This document shows, piece by piece, positions 43,935 through 54,959 of a DNA stretch of 64,000 nucleotides (its first letter is position 1; each line of letters opens with the position of its first letter). Origin of the DNA: Dryocosmus kuriphilus (taxonomy: Eukaryota; Arthropoda; Insecta; Hymenoptera; Cynipidae). The stretch lies in the NCBI GenBank assembly GCA_038277395.1, contig CM076193.1, forward strand, positions 120,682,133 to 120,746,132, written 5' to 3'. The translations under genes and the position numbers were made by a program. The notes under the pieces are model-generated. The model did not search any database. It had not been told where the DNA came from and saw only the letters and a list, made by a program, of their open reading frames with translations.

Positions 43935-44165
43935 TATGGCCTAAGAATGGCACAGGACTCAGAATGGGCATAGGATCCAATTTGGACACAAGACCCAATT
44001 TAAGTATAGGACCCAATTTGAGTATGTGGCCCAATATAGGTATAGAGCCAAATTTGGACATTGGATCCAATTTGGACATATGGGGCAAAATGGACATATA
44101 ACCCAATTTGAGAATAGAGGCCAAAATGGGCATAGAACCCAACCAGTTTGGTCATAAGGGCTCAA
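43935..44165 (-). repeat. minisatellite, ~21-24-bp unit
   Basis: About ten degenerate copies of a unit like GACCCAATTTGGACATAG are present. On the minus strand the frame gives a periodic peptide (ILKLGPM-like). The open frames at 43909-44165 are therefore artefacts. Confidence 0.8.
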
Positions 44166-44562
44166 ATATCGAAATATTTCAAATTATACATAATTTTCCT
44201 GGCAGAAGTAATTATTTCATTACAAGAAATACGCATATGCATGTAATTTTGTGAATGACTTGGTGCTATTAATTGATTCTTAGTTAATTACTTCATTAAA
44301 TTTTTTTTTTTTTTTTGAAGATTCCGACTTACAATGATTTTTTCTTATTTTCCCTTAAATACATTTTTGTTTCATTTCCTTGAACAAGTGTTGACTAGCA
44401 AACTAAGATATGTTAAATATTTTAATATTTTATTAAAATAACATAATATAATAATTATATTAATAATATAATGATTCTTTTACTGGAAATGGTTCAATAA
44501 TTCCAGATTCAATGATTCTAATAAGATGTGACCATATTTGGTGAGCAAAATATATATTTTGG
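44166..44562. other. no gene seen
   Basis: This is AT-rich sequence with a T-run at 44308-44326 and a TA-rich tract near 44420-44475. No gene was found. Confidence 0.35.
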
Positions 44563-45490
44563 CTAAACTTCCGAAAACACGATACCTTGGATTGCTTTGG
44601 AATTTTATGCCCATGAAAATTTGCGCACTTGACATTTTCAAGGCCAAAATTGCAAAAAACTATAAAGTTTAATCTACATTTTTCTCATTTATTTCAGCAA
44701 TTAAATCAAATTCACCAAAAATCTATAGGCAAAATTGAAGAAATTCGAAAAATACACATTTTATGTTCAGCACATTTTTAATCTACGACTGAAAGTTTTC
44801 GAGAAAATAGACGATGAATATGTGTTAGTGTGTGTGGGGCGGGAAGGCACCCCTGTAACTAACCACAAAAATATTTTTAGTCACCCCCCTGCCCCATCCC
44901 AGTGTTTTGCGGGGGGAGGGCACCCCTGTGACTGGTCACAAAAATACTTTCAGTCACACCTTCACCACTTTCTAGTGTTTTTCGTGGGATAGGAAGGCAT
45001 CCCTGTAACTGGTTACAGAAATACTTGAAGTCTCACCACGACCCCGTTTCAGGGTTTTAGGCGGGAAAGGAAGGCAGTAAGGCACCCCTGTGACAGGTCA
45101 CAAAAATACTTTCAGTCACACCTTCACCCCTTTCTAGTGTTTTTCGTGGGATAGGAAGGCATCCCTGTGACTGGCTACAGAAATACTTGAAGTCTCACCA
45201 CAACCCCTTTTCAGGGTTTTAGGGGGGAAAGGAAGGCAGTAAGGCACCCCTGTGCTGGTCACATAAATACTTACAGCCACACCCCTACCCCTTTCCAATC
45301 TTTTACGGGTAGCGCGAAAGCACTCCTGTGACTGGGCACAGAAATATACGATATTGTACGCGCCATATACACACACCATATTTATCGGTCCATTTCCTCG
45401 AAAACTTTCAGTCGTAGAGCAAAAATGTTCTAAACAAAAAATGTGTATTTTTCGAAGATCTAAAATTTCTATATGAAGATTTTCTGTCAA
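44563..45490. mobile_element. foldback element, family A, right arm truncated
   Basis: The left arm begins GGCTAAACTTCCGAAAA and follows the 17.4-kb copy inward to CTACGACTGAAAG and TCGAGAAAATAGA (about 44810). The core (about 44850-45350) holds about six GTCACACC minisatellite units. The right arm starts at CATTTCCTCGAAAACTTTCA (45389) but similarity ends near 45490, about 100 bp in. The outer end and target duplication on that side are lost. The frame at 45134-45490 on the minus strand is a repeat artefact. Confidence 0.85.
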
Positions 45491-45699
45491 GTCTGCAAGA
45501 AAGATAGTAGAGCGTGTACGTTAACGGAAAGCATAGTGTCGCCATCGCGCGGCAGTCGTTTAGAAACTGCTATCCACACGTGTTAATTCAAATATTTTTA
45601 TGCATATTTCTGTACATCACCGTTTCGAAAAACGAGATTGTGGGCCCGCTTTACAGGCATGAAAGAGCCGAAATGATGGATTAGTAAGAAAAAGTATCG

Positions 45700-45828
45700 T
45701 GTGTGACTCGGGGGAGAACTTTTCGATTCTAAGGCTTGGGAATGTTTTCAGGACTCGTCACCGGCTCGTCCTGAAAACATTTCCCTCGCCGTAGAAACGA
45801 AAATGACTCCCCCTAGTTACACAATATA
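45700..45828. repeat. imperfect inverted repeat with ~50-bp arms
   Basis: ACTCGGGGGAGAACTTTTCG and GGGAATGTTTTCAGGAC pair with GTCCTGAAAACATTTCCC and CGAAAATGACTCCCCC. The loop is centred on TCACCGG near 45759. The trailing ACACAATATACTATTC also ends the repeat at 51030-51285, so both may belong to one MITE type. 45491-45699 has no recognised gene. Confidence 0.6.
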
Positions 45829-46274
45829 CTATTCTTTTGAAGAATCTATTCCACATGCAACAGATGTCACATAAGCAATTGAAAATAATCCACAGTCAAA
45901 TCCATTTTTTTGTCTTTGAACATTTTCATAAACAGTTCGTGTATTATAAGGAATCAAATGTTGAATTAAAGATTCCTGAATTTTATATAATTTAAGCCCA
46001 GGGCTATCATAAACGTGTAAAGTTTGTCCATCATAGTAGATAGCATTCTAATGTCCTATTTTTTCTCACTTATTATATAATAATAATTATAATTATTATT
46101 ATTATAATTATTTCTCAATACTAACGAATTATTATTAGATGTAGGTTCTCTAAACAGTATCTGTGCATGAGATGTTGTAAGACGCTCAAAAATCTGAAAT
46201 GATTCATCAATTAGAGATGCTGCCATATTTAAAGGAGAAAAAGTTGTAAAAATAATTTTATACACCGCAGACAT
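45829..46274 (-). pseudogene. Ulp1-like (C48) cysteine protease fragment
   Basis: On the minus strand the N-terminal piece (46274 to 46056) reads MSAVYKIIFTTFSPLNMAAS then LIDESFQIFERLTTSHAQIL. It runs into an Asn/Tyr tract encoded by an AAT-type expansion and stops. In the next frame the C-terminal piece reads AIYYDGQTLHVYDSPGLKLY, then LIQHLIPYNTRTVYENVQRQ, then KNGFDCGLFSIAYVTSVACG. It ends at the stop complementary to 45829-45831. The Gln, then DCG(L/V)F(A/S)IA arrangement is the signature of Ulp1-type proteases, which many arthropod DNA transposons carry. The frameshift and the missing His region show it is a relic. The parent element was not identified. Confidence 0.6.
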
Positions 46275-46330
46275 GATTCGCGCGTATTACGCGCCTGTTT
46301 TCAGCCACTCAAGTAGCCCGTTATGGGTCA

Positions 46331-46380
46331 GTGGTGGGAGCAGTACAATAATGTGACCATTATTGTACTGCTCCCACCAC
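46331..46380. repeat. perfect 23-bp hairpin
   Basis: GTGGTGGGAGCAGTACAATA plus ATG is followed by TGAC and then the exact reverse complement. It is a short perfect palindrome with a 4-base loop, inside otherwise unassigned DNA. Perfect pairing without bulges and with so short a loop argues against a microRNA precursor. Confidence 0.85.
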
Positions 46381-46475
46381 TATCCACTATCCATTATTGT
46401 CCTTCGTATCATTGGAGCATTGAAGCAATACGTATTGTACATGATAAACCTACAGACAAAAGGAAAGGTACAGAG

Positions 46476-46575
46476 CGAGAGAGAGAGAGAGAGAGAATAA
46501 AAATTAATTTTCATTCTGATATGATGGCAACAGTGACATATGCTAAAGCCTATAAGGGATATACAGAATTATAAG
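46476..46575 (+). repeat. (GA)n plus dispersed repeat, pair of 50775-50890
   Basis: A GA microsatellite (46477-46496) is followed by AAAATTAATTTTCATTCTGA, TATGATGGCAACAGTGACAT, ATGCTAAAGCC and TATACAGAATTATAA. The reverse complement lies at 50775-50890 with few differences. On this strand it would encode MMATVTYAKAYKGY, but a coding origin is unproven. Confidence 0.75.
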
Positions 46576-47010
46576 CGAAAATTTGGAAATTTTCTAAAAT
46601 TTTGAAAATTTTTGGAAATTTAAAAAAATTTTGAAATTTTTGAAATTTTTTGGAAATTCTTGAAAATTTTAAAAAATTTTGAAATTTTAAATTTTAGGAA
46701 ATTTTAATCATTTTTGAAATTTTTGAAAATTTTTGAAATTTTTCAACTTTTTGGAAATTTTGAAAATTTTCGAAATTTTTAAAAATTTCAAAAATTTTCT
46801 AAATTTACCAAAAAAATGTTAATTTTCAAAAATTTCCAAAAATTTCCAAAATTATTAAAATTTCCAAAAAAATTCAAAATTTAAAAAATTTTCTAAATTT
46901 ACCAAAAAAATGTTAATTTTCAAAAATGTAAAAATTTACAAATTTATTAAAATTTCCAAAAAAATTCCAAATTTCAAAAATTTTCAAATTTTTCAAAAAT
47001 TTTCAGACGA
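46576..47010. repeat. AAATTT low-complexity, internally palindromic
   Basis: About 430 bp is composed of GAAATTTT, AAATTTTTG and their reverse complements. The first half is mostly GAAATTTTTG and the second mostly CAAAAATTTC, so the tract is loosely self-complementary. A short start of the same tract follows copy A at 23697. Confidence 0.85.
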
Positions 47011-47456
47011 GCAAATATCAACCGGCTCAGTAAAAATCTTGTTAACCGGCCCTAAATGTGAATTGCACTGATTGGACTCGCCGCGTGAGACCTCCCTTGC
47101 GATACATGATAATCGGGGGCACGAAACTTGCAAATCATGCCCATGGTGTATAATAGTAAATTATGTACCTTGGAGCAGAAGAGGGACTTTTTCGACGAGC
47201 GTATGTTATCAGTATAAGTCGTAGGCGATCCTATCTCTATTTTAAACCTTTTTAGTAATTAAATATATTATTAAATATTTTACTTGATATTGGATGTATA
47301 TTCTTATTGATGTTTTTATATATAAGACACTTAGCCTGAACATGACTTCAGGTATATGTCTTTAAAAATACTGCTTATATTATAATATTACGAAGTATAT
47401 TTAAATTTAACCTAAATATTTCTTTTCGGTTGAAACTTCGTAAATGTGGAGAGCTT
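47011..47456 (-). repeat. dispersed repeat, copy B, with ~115-bp insertion
   Basis: This is the reverse complement of copy A at 23352-23710. Relative to copy A it holds an extra segment between CCGGTTAACAAG and AGAGGGACTTTT (about 47050-47178). Its right part overlaps the left arm of the large inverted repeat. Confidence 0.85.
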
Positions 47457-48718
47457 TCTTATACTTCTGAAGTTTTCAGATTTAAATTTGATTCAAAGCT
47501 TATATTAAATTTGGAAGTTCTTTTTGAAAAACCAACAATTATATGATAAAAACAAATTGCATATCTTAACATATATGAAAATTAGTAGGAAAATTATAAA
47601 AATTAAAAATTCGAATACAAAAAAAATTATATGGAAATAATATGAAAATGGACATTAAAAAAAGTACAAGTTTACTTTAACTTAACAACTATTAAAATTA
47701 TATTTCATAGTATCGTTAATACGTATATTTCAAATTCACAATCAGTTTAATATTCGGACCAATTCATTCCTGATGATATAATTCATCACTTTCGTATCAT
47801 TTTATAGTACATGGCGCAACAAGGAACTTAAGTTGGTCATTATACGCCGCGTGTGCAAACACACAGGGCATTAATGACCAACGTAGTTCCATGGTGCACA
47901 TTATACTTTTGATGACACATGCGTGATTTCAGCCCTTTTCGACGCCTATGAAGTGGGGCTAAAGCTCTAATTTTGCTCCATAGGAAGTGAAAAGTGACAT
48001 AAGAGATTCACGTCTGATATCACTTTTCCTCCCTCGGGAGTAAAAAGTAGAGCTTTAGTCCCGCTTCATAGGCGTCGAAAAGGGCTGAAATCATGCATTT
48101 GTCATAAAAAGTATAATGTGGAACTACGTAGGTCATTACGCCTTATGTGTTTGCAATACTCGTCTACGACTTGTATTGCAAACTCACACGCGGCGTATAA
48201 TGACCAACTTAAATTCCCTGGTGCACAATATACTATAAAATGACACGAAAGTGATGAATTATATCATCAGGAATGAATTGGTCTAATTTTAAACTCATTG
48301 TGGATTGTAAATATACGTCTTAACGATACTTTGAAATATAAATTTAATAGTTGTTAAGATAAAGTAAAATTGTCCCTTTATTTAGGTCGATTTTCATATT
48401 ATTTCCATATAAATTTTTTTAATTTGAATGTTTACTCTTCATAATTTCCCTACTAATTCTCATATACGTTACGATATGCAATTTGTGTTATCATATAATT
48501 GTTCGTCTTTCAAAAATAACCTCCAAATTTAATATAAGCTTTAAATCAAATTTAATACTGAAAACTTCAGAAGTAAACGATTTTTTAAGATATATACCTG
48601 AAATCATGTTCAGGCTAAGTGTCGTATATAAAAACATCAATAAAAATATACATCCAATTTCATGTAAAATATTTAATAATATGTTTAATTATTAAAAAGA
48701 TTTAAAATAGACATAATG
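47228..48718. mobile_element. 1.5-kb inverted repeat (foldback)
   Basis: The two arms run about 700 bp each to a centre near 47985. Matched landmarks are CTTAGCCTGAACATGA (47330) with TCATGTTCAGGCTAAG (48605), GACCAATTCATTCCTGATGA (47758) with TCATCAGGAATGAATTGGTC (48264), and GGCGTCGAAAAGGGCTGA (48072) with TCAGCCCTTTTCGACGCC (47931). Terminal features and target duplications were not fixed. There is no coding frame. A transcript would form a long double-stranded RNA. Confidence 0.88.
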
Positions 48719-50119
48719 CTTAATATAAATATAGCATCTAAAGCTACGAAACCCTTCCTTGTAGGTGCTTTTCGCCTACTATAATTAATTTTTTAAAGAT
48801 GATATTGCAACAGTAGTCGAAATTTAAGAGTTTTCTTGAACTTTCTATGGCTTATTTTAAAAGTAAATGTGTATATAATCGCATCAACATATCACCATTA
48901 TTATGTAATTTTTGCTTGCAAGGTGCTAGAAATTAAAGCTGGAACAAAAAGTTTGGAATATTTTTAATATTTTTTCTGCTCAGAGAAATATTTTTGTAAA
49001 ATATATCAAATAAGTAATCAAGAAGTTTCTGTACCGTAATTATTCATTTTTGGACGTTTGTAATTAGAAATTCTTTAAAATTGCATGATTCCAACATAAA
49101 GTTGTTCTCTTTCCTTTTCTGAATTACAAAAAAGAAATTCAAATACTTTCCTCTCCCTATGAACAAAACAGCCCCTTTTTAGATTTCTAAAAAGACTGTG
49201 TTGCGCGTAATTTGCCTTTAAAAAATAATGCAAAAATTCTATAAAAACTAATGCAAAAATTCTATTAGCAGAAAGTAAACGCGATGAAAATTGAATAGCA
49301 TAAATTTCAAGGAGCGTTAAACTGTTCCCTGATGTCATAAACTGGATGTGGCAATCGATAAAATTGTTTTACCAATGAACGACGAGGAAATATGTGCATA
49401 CAATTACGTTCGAAAAGCAAACTTTACTATATCAAGTTCTCAAGACGTTCAACAACTGATCAATGCTTTCAATTTGAGATACTTTTAGAAAAGTAAATCG
49501 AGCTTTATTAAATTCGTTTACAGCTTCTTTTATATTATTTAACTTATGTTTTTTATAACTCTATTTTTTAATTTAAATTCAAATAACGCTTACTTTCTTA
49601 TCCGGGCATTAATCTTTCGAATCGAAGAATCGCGGGAACTTCTATTACTTCAGCTGGTCTGTAGCGGAACTTTAGTACCAGTTATTCGGAAGTAGCAGCA
49701 ATTCGATTAGTAGCACACAAAAGCTATATCTCATCTGTATTCAGTTATCAAAGTTTCGAAAGCCTTCGGTAACGATATTTTTTGTGCTTGTTGCTCAAGT
49801 TCGAGATTTTGCGTCCAAAATAATCATTCCTACTAAACTTTAGGGCTTTTCAACTATCGAAAGTCGATAATTAATTGCATTATTGTCATTTTCTATTCCC
49901 TTTACAATTTATAATAAAATTATTTAAAATATAGTAATTTAAAACGCAGTGAAAAATTCGTATGAGATAAAAAAATATATATGAGACAAATAGTATTTTT
50001 TTAAAATTATTACAAGTACGCGACATGCGTCTACAAAAAAAGTGTTTCGTAGGCTATTTAAGTATGTCAATTAAAATGTTTGACTTTAATATTTTTTATT
50101 TTACTTAAAAAATTAAGTA
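48719..50119. other. no gene seen
   Basis: This is AT-rich sequence. A slightly less AT-rich patch at 49600-49820 has no recognised frame or splice pair. No gene was supported. Confidence 0.4.
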
Positions 50120-50365
50120 ACATAATCGTGGCTTATTCAGTCATTACTAACATAACCTTGACTATCTTAATCGTGACTAACTTAGTGACTAAATTAGACG
50201 TTTTTAACTTACAATTAGTAGTGACTTCCTTAGTCATGAGTAACCTAGGACTAACTTAGTCGCTACTAACTTAACCTTGACTAACTAAACTTAACTTTGA
50301 CTAACTGAACCCTGACTAACTTAGTCATGACTAACTTAACCTTGACTAAGATAACCTAGAATTAA
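50120..50365. repeat. GACTAACTTA simple repeat
   Basis: Irregular copies of GACTAACTTAGTC, GACTAACTTAACCTT and TAGTCATGACTAAC fill about 245 bp. It is a degenerate 10-15-bp microsatellite/minisatellite. Confidence 0.85.
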
Positions 50366-50774
50366 AAGTACAATGGAGGAACGGAAACCCAACCGAAAAT
50401 ATAAGGGGTTTCAACCCGGTTCTACGAAACCCTAAGAAATTGCTAGCAACACAAAGAGAATCGGAAACAATCAAATGAAATTTAACAATTAAAAAAAAAA
50501 ACTGATTTAAATCGTATTAGTGGGTTTATGATAAAGCTCTCCTTCCCGCTCAATTCAATTTATGCAAAAATGGTCAAAAACTGAAGAGCTAACATTGACA
50601 CGCGACATGTGAGTTCATTTAATCACCCACCCATCCACCCCCAATGAGCGTCAGGCAGCGTGTGCCTAAAGTAGAACATCTACCTCTGCTTCGAAACATG
50701 CAACTATGCTTAAAAATAGCATCAGACTAAAAATCATAAAAAAATGTATAGAATGCCCGGAACTGAATTATACT
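50366..50774. other. no gene seen
   Basis: Mixed sequence with CACCCACCCATCCACCCCC near 50622-50642. No gene was recognised. Confidence 0.35.
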
Positions 50775-50890
50775 TTTAAAAATAAAACTCGCTTTAATTA
50801 TAATTCTGTATATTGCCTTAGAGGCTTTAGCATATGTCACTGCTGCCATCATATCAGAATGAAAATTAATTTTTATTCCCTCTCTCTCTT
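50775..50890 (-). repeat. dispersed repeat, inverted partner of 46476-46575
   Basis: This contains TTATAATTCTGTATATTGCC, GCATATGTCACTGCTGCCAT, CATATCAGAATGAAAATTAA, then a CT-rich run. It is the reverse complement of the copy at 46.5 kb, including the microsatellite edge. Confidence 0.75.
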
Positions 50891-51029
50891 TCTCTCTCCA
50901 ATTTCTAGATTCCTAGAATCTCTCAAATTTTCTATAACTTAGTATAAATGTCTCAAAACATTTTAAATATTTAAAATTGGATTAGGAATATATTTTCTTC
51001 AGCACAAGCATGAAAACCACAGGTTTTCG

Positions 51030-51285
51030 AGCGTGTGAAGCGGACTGAACGCTGCTGTTTTCAGACCAGTGAAAAAAAAACTGGGCAAAAAACTCCCGAC
51101 AGGGCAAAAAAACTCGTAACAGAGGGAAAAATTCTCAGAAGTGCTGCCTCTGGCGGAGAATCTTGTGGTAGTTACCATCATCAGTTCTTTTCTCTGGTCC
51201 GAAAACAGCAATGACTGGCTTGACCAAAAACACCTACTTCCCTCCCTTGATACATAATATACTATTCCGGCACTGATTTGATCAC
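51030..51285. repeat. imperfect inverted repeat, MITE-like
   Basis: GCTGCTGTTTTCAGACCAGTG pairs with CTCTGGTCCGAAAACAGCAA across a loop of about 130 bp. The right side ends TACATAATATACTATTCC, close to the ACACAATATACTATTC that follows the inverted repeat at 45.7 kb. Open minus-strand frames here are not supported. Confidence 0.5.
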
Positions 51286-53739
51286 AGAAAAAAGCCGGGC
51301 TCATTTTAAGTCGAATACTGACCCAAAATTGAGACACAGAATTTTTTCGTCAGAAAGGGCTTGAATTGAGTTGTTAGACAAAAGAAAATTACATAAAGTT
51401 GCCCCGGTAACGGCTGAAGTAAGACGTGGCAAAAAAAAAGACGTAGCATAGTTAGCCCACCTTTTTTCTGTGATGCGACTGTATTTTAAAATACAATAAA
51501 GCTTGATTCGGTTCAAAAAAAAGTGAAAAAAGATTCCGGAAATATTTATGGAAATTGTAGAGACCTAACCCAGCGATCTGCGCACACTAGAAAAAATCAA
51601 TATGAACATTTACGACTGAAAGTCGTTAGCCATTCAGTCATGATCAGCCGAGGTATTAATCCCATAAAAGCTGAAAGCGTATAATTTACATAAAATTAGC
51701 AGATAAACATTATCACTGCAAATATTGCAAACAACTTTTTTTTTCTTATTTGCAATTTAGTAATTTAGAGTTCACAATTTTGTTTACATGTTTATATCCT
51801 AAGACTTAGTGACTCTTAAAATTAATAATACAGCATCAAGAAGGAAATAAATCTTTTCGCGATTTACTTTCTCGCATAAAAAGACTACAATTTTAAGACA
51901 GTTCGAAGATATTTTAAAAGTGATTACAAACTGAGAAAAATCCTTTCTTATAAAATTCTAGCGCATGTGTGGAAAATTGATTTTCGTATAATTGGAAAAA
52001 TAAGTTGCGGCTTTTTCTTAGATTAAATGTAATTTCGCGAAGGGAATTCCCTTTTGTTGATTCAAAACTCCCATCTGTTTAATTATTTATATTGTATGCC
52101 ACAGACATTTATTATTAATATTTTTTTTGTATTATGATGAAGCTCATTCTCAATTATTATAGGAGATATTTTACTGTATAAGACACTGATAAATTAATTA
52201 CTATCGATTAAAAAATAGCGACAAACAGTTTTTCAACAGGAAATTATTTTGTTGAATCTACAATATTCAATACAAATAATATTGAGTAGAAATTAACAAA
52301 AATTAATAAATCTGACATTAAATTTTATATATAATAATTAAGACAAACATTACATTTTTTAACTGTATGCATAACGACGAGACATTCTAAGTACAAATGA
52401 CGTGAAATAGTAGCGAAGTTCAACCCAAGTCGATTGAATTAATGCCTCATCTGATGTCATGCTTAAATGACATTTTGTAAAAGGTGTCTAGGCATAATCT
52501 GTCGATAAACTATACTACGTACATACTTACGGTCAACATAAGTAATCGCTAGAGTCTATAGTAAGTGGCTAATTTTGCAACTGAAACTTTAGTTTACTTT
52601 ATCGCAAAGTTGTTTATCCCATAAAGTATGGCCTTCAGAGTAAAAATTAGGATCTTTTATAAAAAATGTCGTATTTCGTCCATTTTATATTTAACAAAAA
52701 TTACATTAATTTCTGATATTATATGTAATGCTCAATTTAAAAGAAAGCTCAGAAAATCTAAATTAACTAACAACAAAAAGAGTTATATTTTCCTACACTT
52801 ATTTCTCACAAATTTTTTAGTTTTAAATTTATCAAGCTGATAATTTGATTTAAAATCTTTTTTTTTTCAAAATCGCTCAATTCTAAATTATTGAATATAA
52901 ATGAATTTTCAGATTCCTTTTCTCCTAATTTAAAAATGTTCCAAACTTTAAATTCTGTGTTTATCAGTGGTCAATATCAAACAAATGAATAATTCATTGA
53001 AAAGCGTTCAAAATAAACAAATTAAAAAGCAAAGTTTCAAAAATTACACAAAATTTAAAAATTTTAACAATTTCTAGTCCTTCAAATACTTTTATATTTT
53101 GAATACTCTAAACTTAAATTTGAACTTTAGTGGTTCCAATTTCAGTTTCAAACTTCTCTTGTACTGCATACCTTAAATTTAAAAACCTCTTCAATTTTGA
53201 AAATTTAATGCTTGAATTTGAGAAAAAGGTCTCCAAATATTCTCCCTCAGTTACCAATCTTGCGCCCGCGTAAAAATGACGAAATAATTAATTTGTCTAA
53301 AATTGAATTATGCTAATTTCGAAAGTCAGAGAAATATATAAAAATATTTCTATGACTCAACGCTGATCGTCCAAAGATATTCGTTTGCAATATTGAAGAA
53401 ACGCTTCTATTTCTCAAACAATACTGCGGTATTAAAGTGCAGCAAGGTTGTATTATTTTTACGATATAATTTCACCCAACATTCTTAAATAAAACCTTTA
53501 AAATAATCAATCTCATTTTCCCGATTATTTCACTTCAAAAATCCTCCATTTATTTTTCCAACAAAATTACTCATCACTAAACCTATATTTAGAATTGTAA
53601 ATCTAAAAATAAAATCGTACCTCTTGCGAAAAACGTGCAAAACCGATTTTCGAAAATTCCTCTCTCGATTAAAACAAACTGACCATTTCAAATAAAATCC
53701 TTTTCACCAGTCAAATCCTTTTCGAAATCACCACCTTCA
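51286..53739. other. no gene seen
   Basis: This is AT-rich sequence over 2.4 kb with no array, inverted repeat or gene recognised. A short plus frame at 52628-52840 is Lys/Phe/Leu-rich and unsupported. Confidence 0.4.
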
Positions 53740-54310
53740 CCATTCACGACGCGATCACAATTTCCTGGACGACTATTCGGATTTCGAAAAAAAAAAAATC
53801 ACCACAGGAGCGCGCACGACTGTTGCTTATTTCGCACGTGAGCGCACTAGCCGAAGGAAAGGAAGGGGCAGTCGGGACAGTCGATATACACACGTGGTTC
53901 TTGGGGGTGGCGTTTCACTTTTTTGTGGGTGGTTTCTTTTAATTTAAATGCAAATTCAATTTTTTCTTTTTAAAGATTGTCTTTTAAAAGTTGGGAGGAA
54001 AAAGGGAGAGAGAAATTGAACCTCCGGTGGAGGTTTTGTGGAGCAGAAAAGTCCTGCGGTAGCTCCTCGCGAACGATAGAGAGTCAGTTTGAAAGGCAAG
54101 GTAGAGGTAGCACGCGCGAACTGATATTCCACGCAACCCCGAACGCGCCGGACACTATAATAGTGCAAAAGGTACCAACGTTGCAAACTTCTATGGCCGA
54201 CCGGGATTCAGGAAACATACCCCAAACGCCACCTATCAACCTTTAAGCCCCTAGTTGGAGGCTCGACTGCCCCTGGCCGTGCCTCCCGAGGATAGCAGGC
54301 AATTGTTATT
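53740..54310. promoter_or_regulatory. CpG-rich, promoter-like island
   Basis: This is one of few GC-balanced, CpG-containing stretches: GGAGCGCGCACGACTG, CGCACGTGAGCGCAC, GGGGCAGTCGGGACAGTCG, CTCCTCGCGAACGATAG and CCCGAACGCGCCGG. GAGTCAGTT (near 54084) fits the insect initiator consensus TCAKTY on the plus strand. A plus frame at 53977-54246 (89 codons) contains MADRDSGNIPQTPPINL at its end but is not recognised. It lies just inside the donor of the candidate minus-strand exon at 54336-54366. It could be an alternative promoter for either strand, or an untranslated first exon. No TATA box was assigned. Confidence 0.35.
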
Positions 54311-54335
54311 TATCCAGTGTCGAGGTTATACTTAC

Positions 54336-54366
54336 CTCCCTCGATTTTCTTCAACATTTCATTCAT
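54336..54366 (-). CDS. candidate initiating exon, minus strand
   Basis: ATG at 54366 (with A at -3 and an in-frame TGA upstream) opens MNEMLKKIEG. One further G then joins a strong donor, G|GTAAGTAT (54336/54335). The exon ends in phase 1. That is the phase required by the exon starting at 18891, which would give a Gly codon at the join, and by the candidate exon starting at 24198. Only ten codons are visible, so chance is possible. No host gene was recognised. Confidence 0.35.
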
Positions 54367-54439
54367 AGTTCATACTTTGTAATTTTGGCATTTGGTCACT
54401 ATAGGATCAATTTTTGAGTCCTTGTTTTTTTATATTTGT

Positions 54440-54895
54440 GTTTATATTTATTCATATATATAGGGTAATAGAAAAGGGCCTATTGTATGTTCCTACTCAC
54501 CTCAAACTCTTTAACACTACCAAACTAGGGTGGCTCTTATTTTCATGTTTCAAAATTTTTTTCCGGTACCCCCTAGATTGGTTCCATTTGAAGAAAAAAG
54601 ATTTCTGTAAAGTTTGAGCTCGATCTGATAAGAGGAAATTGGTTCCCCGGGCTCTTGAATGTTTAAATAATCATTTATGTGTACTGAAAATTGATATTAT
54701 TTAATACCTTCTAATTGATTTTATCATAATATATGTAATACAAGAGTTGTAGACCTAGTCAAGGAGCTTATTTTATCTCCTACAAGTTTTTTACGTTCGA
54801 CTAACCGCTTTCAAAAAAATCCAAAAAACTAACGAGGTACACATGTTATTAGTTTTTTGGATTTTTTCGAAAATCGTTAGTTATACAGAAAAAAG
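54440..54895. repeat. dispersed-repeat-like block with hairpin end
   Basis: A GC-balanced block (GGGTAATAGAAAAGGGCC, CAAAATTTTTTTCCGGTACC, TGAGCTCGATCTGAT) looks like an old mobile-element fragment. At 54795-54895 CTAACCGCTTTCAAAAAAAT and CCAAAAAACTAAC pair with TTAGTTTTTTGGATTTTTT and CGAAAATCGTTAG, forming a hairpin with a loop of about 15-20 bases. No second copy was found in the window, so the repeat label is tentative. Confidence 0.4.
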
Positions 54896-54959
54896 TTGTA
54901 CAAGACGAATACGTTCTTCGACCAAGATTTACCATTTTTGTATGAGACGCATTTCGATT

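Noticed and set aside
43909..44165. 77- and 68-codon minus-strand frames
   Set aside because: They translate a 21-24-bp minisatellite in two frames.
46331..46380. microRNA precursor
   Set aside because: The arms pair perfectly with a 4-base loop and no bulges, unlike typical precursors; no expression evidence can be drawn from sequence.
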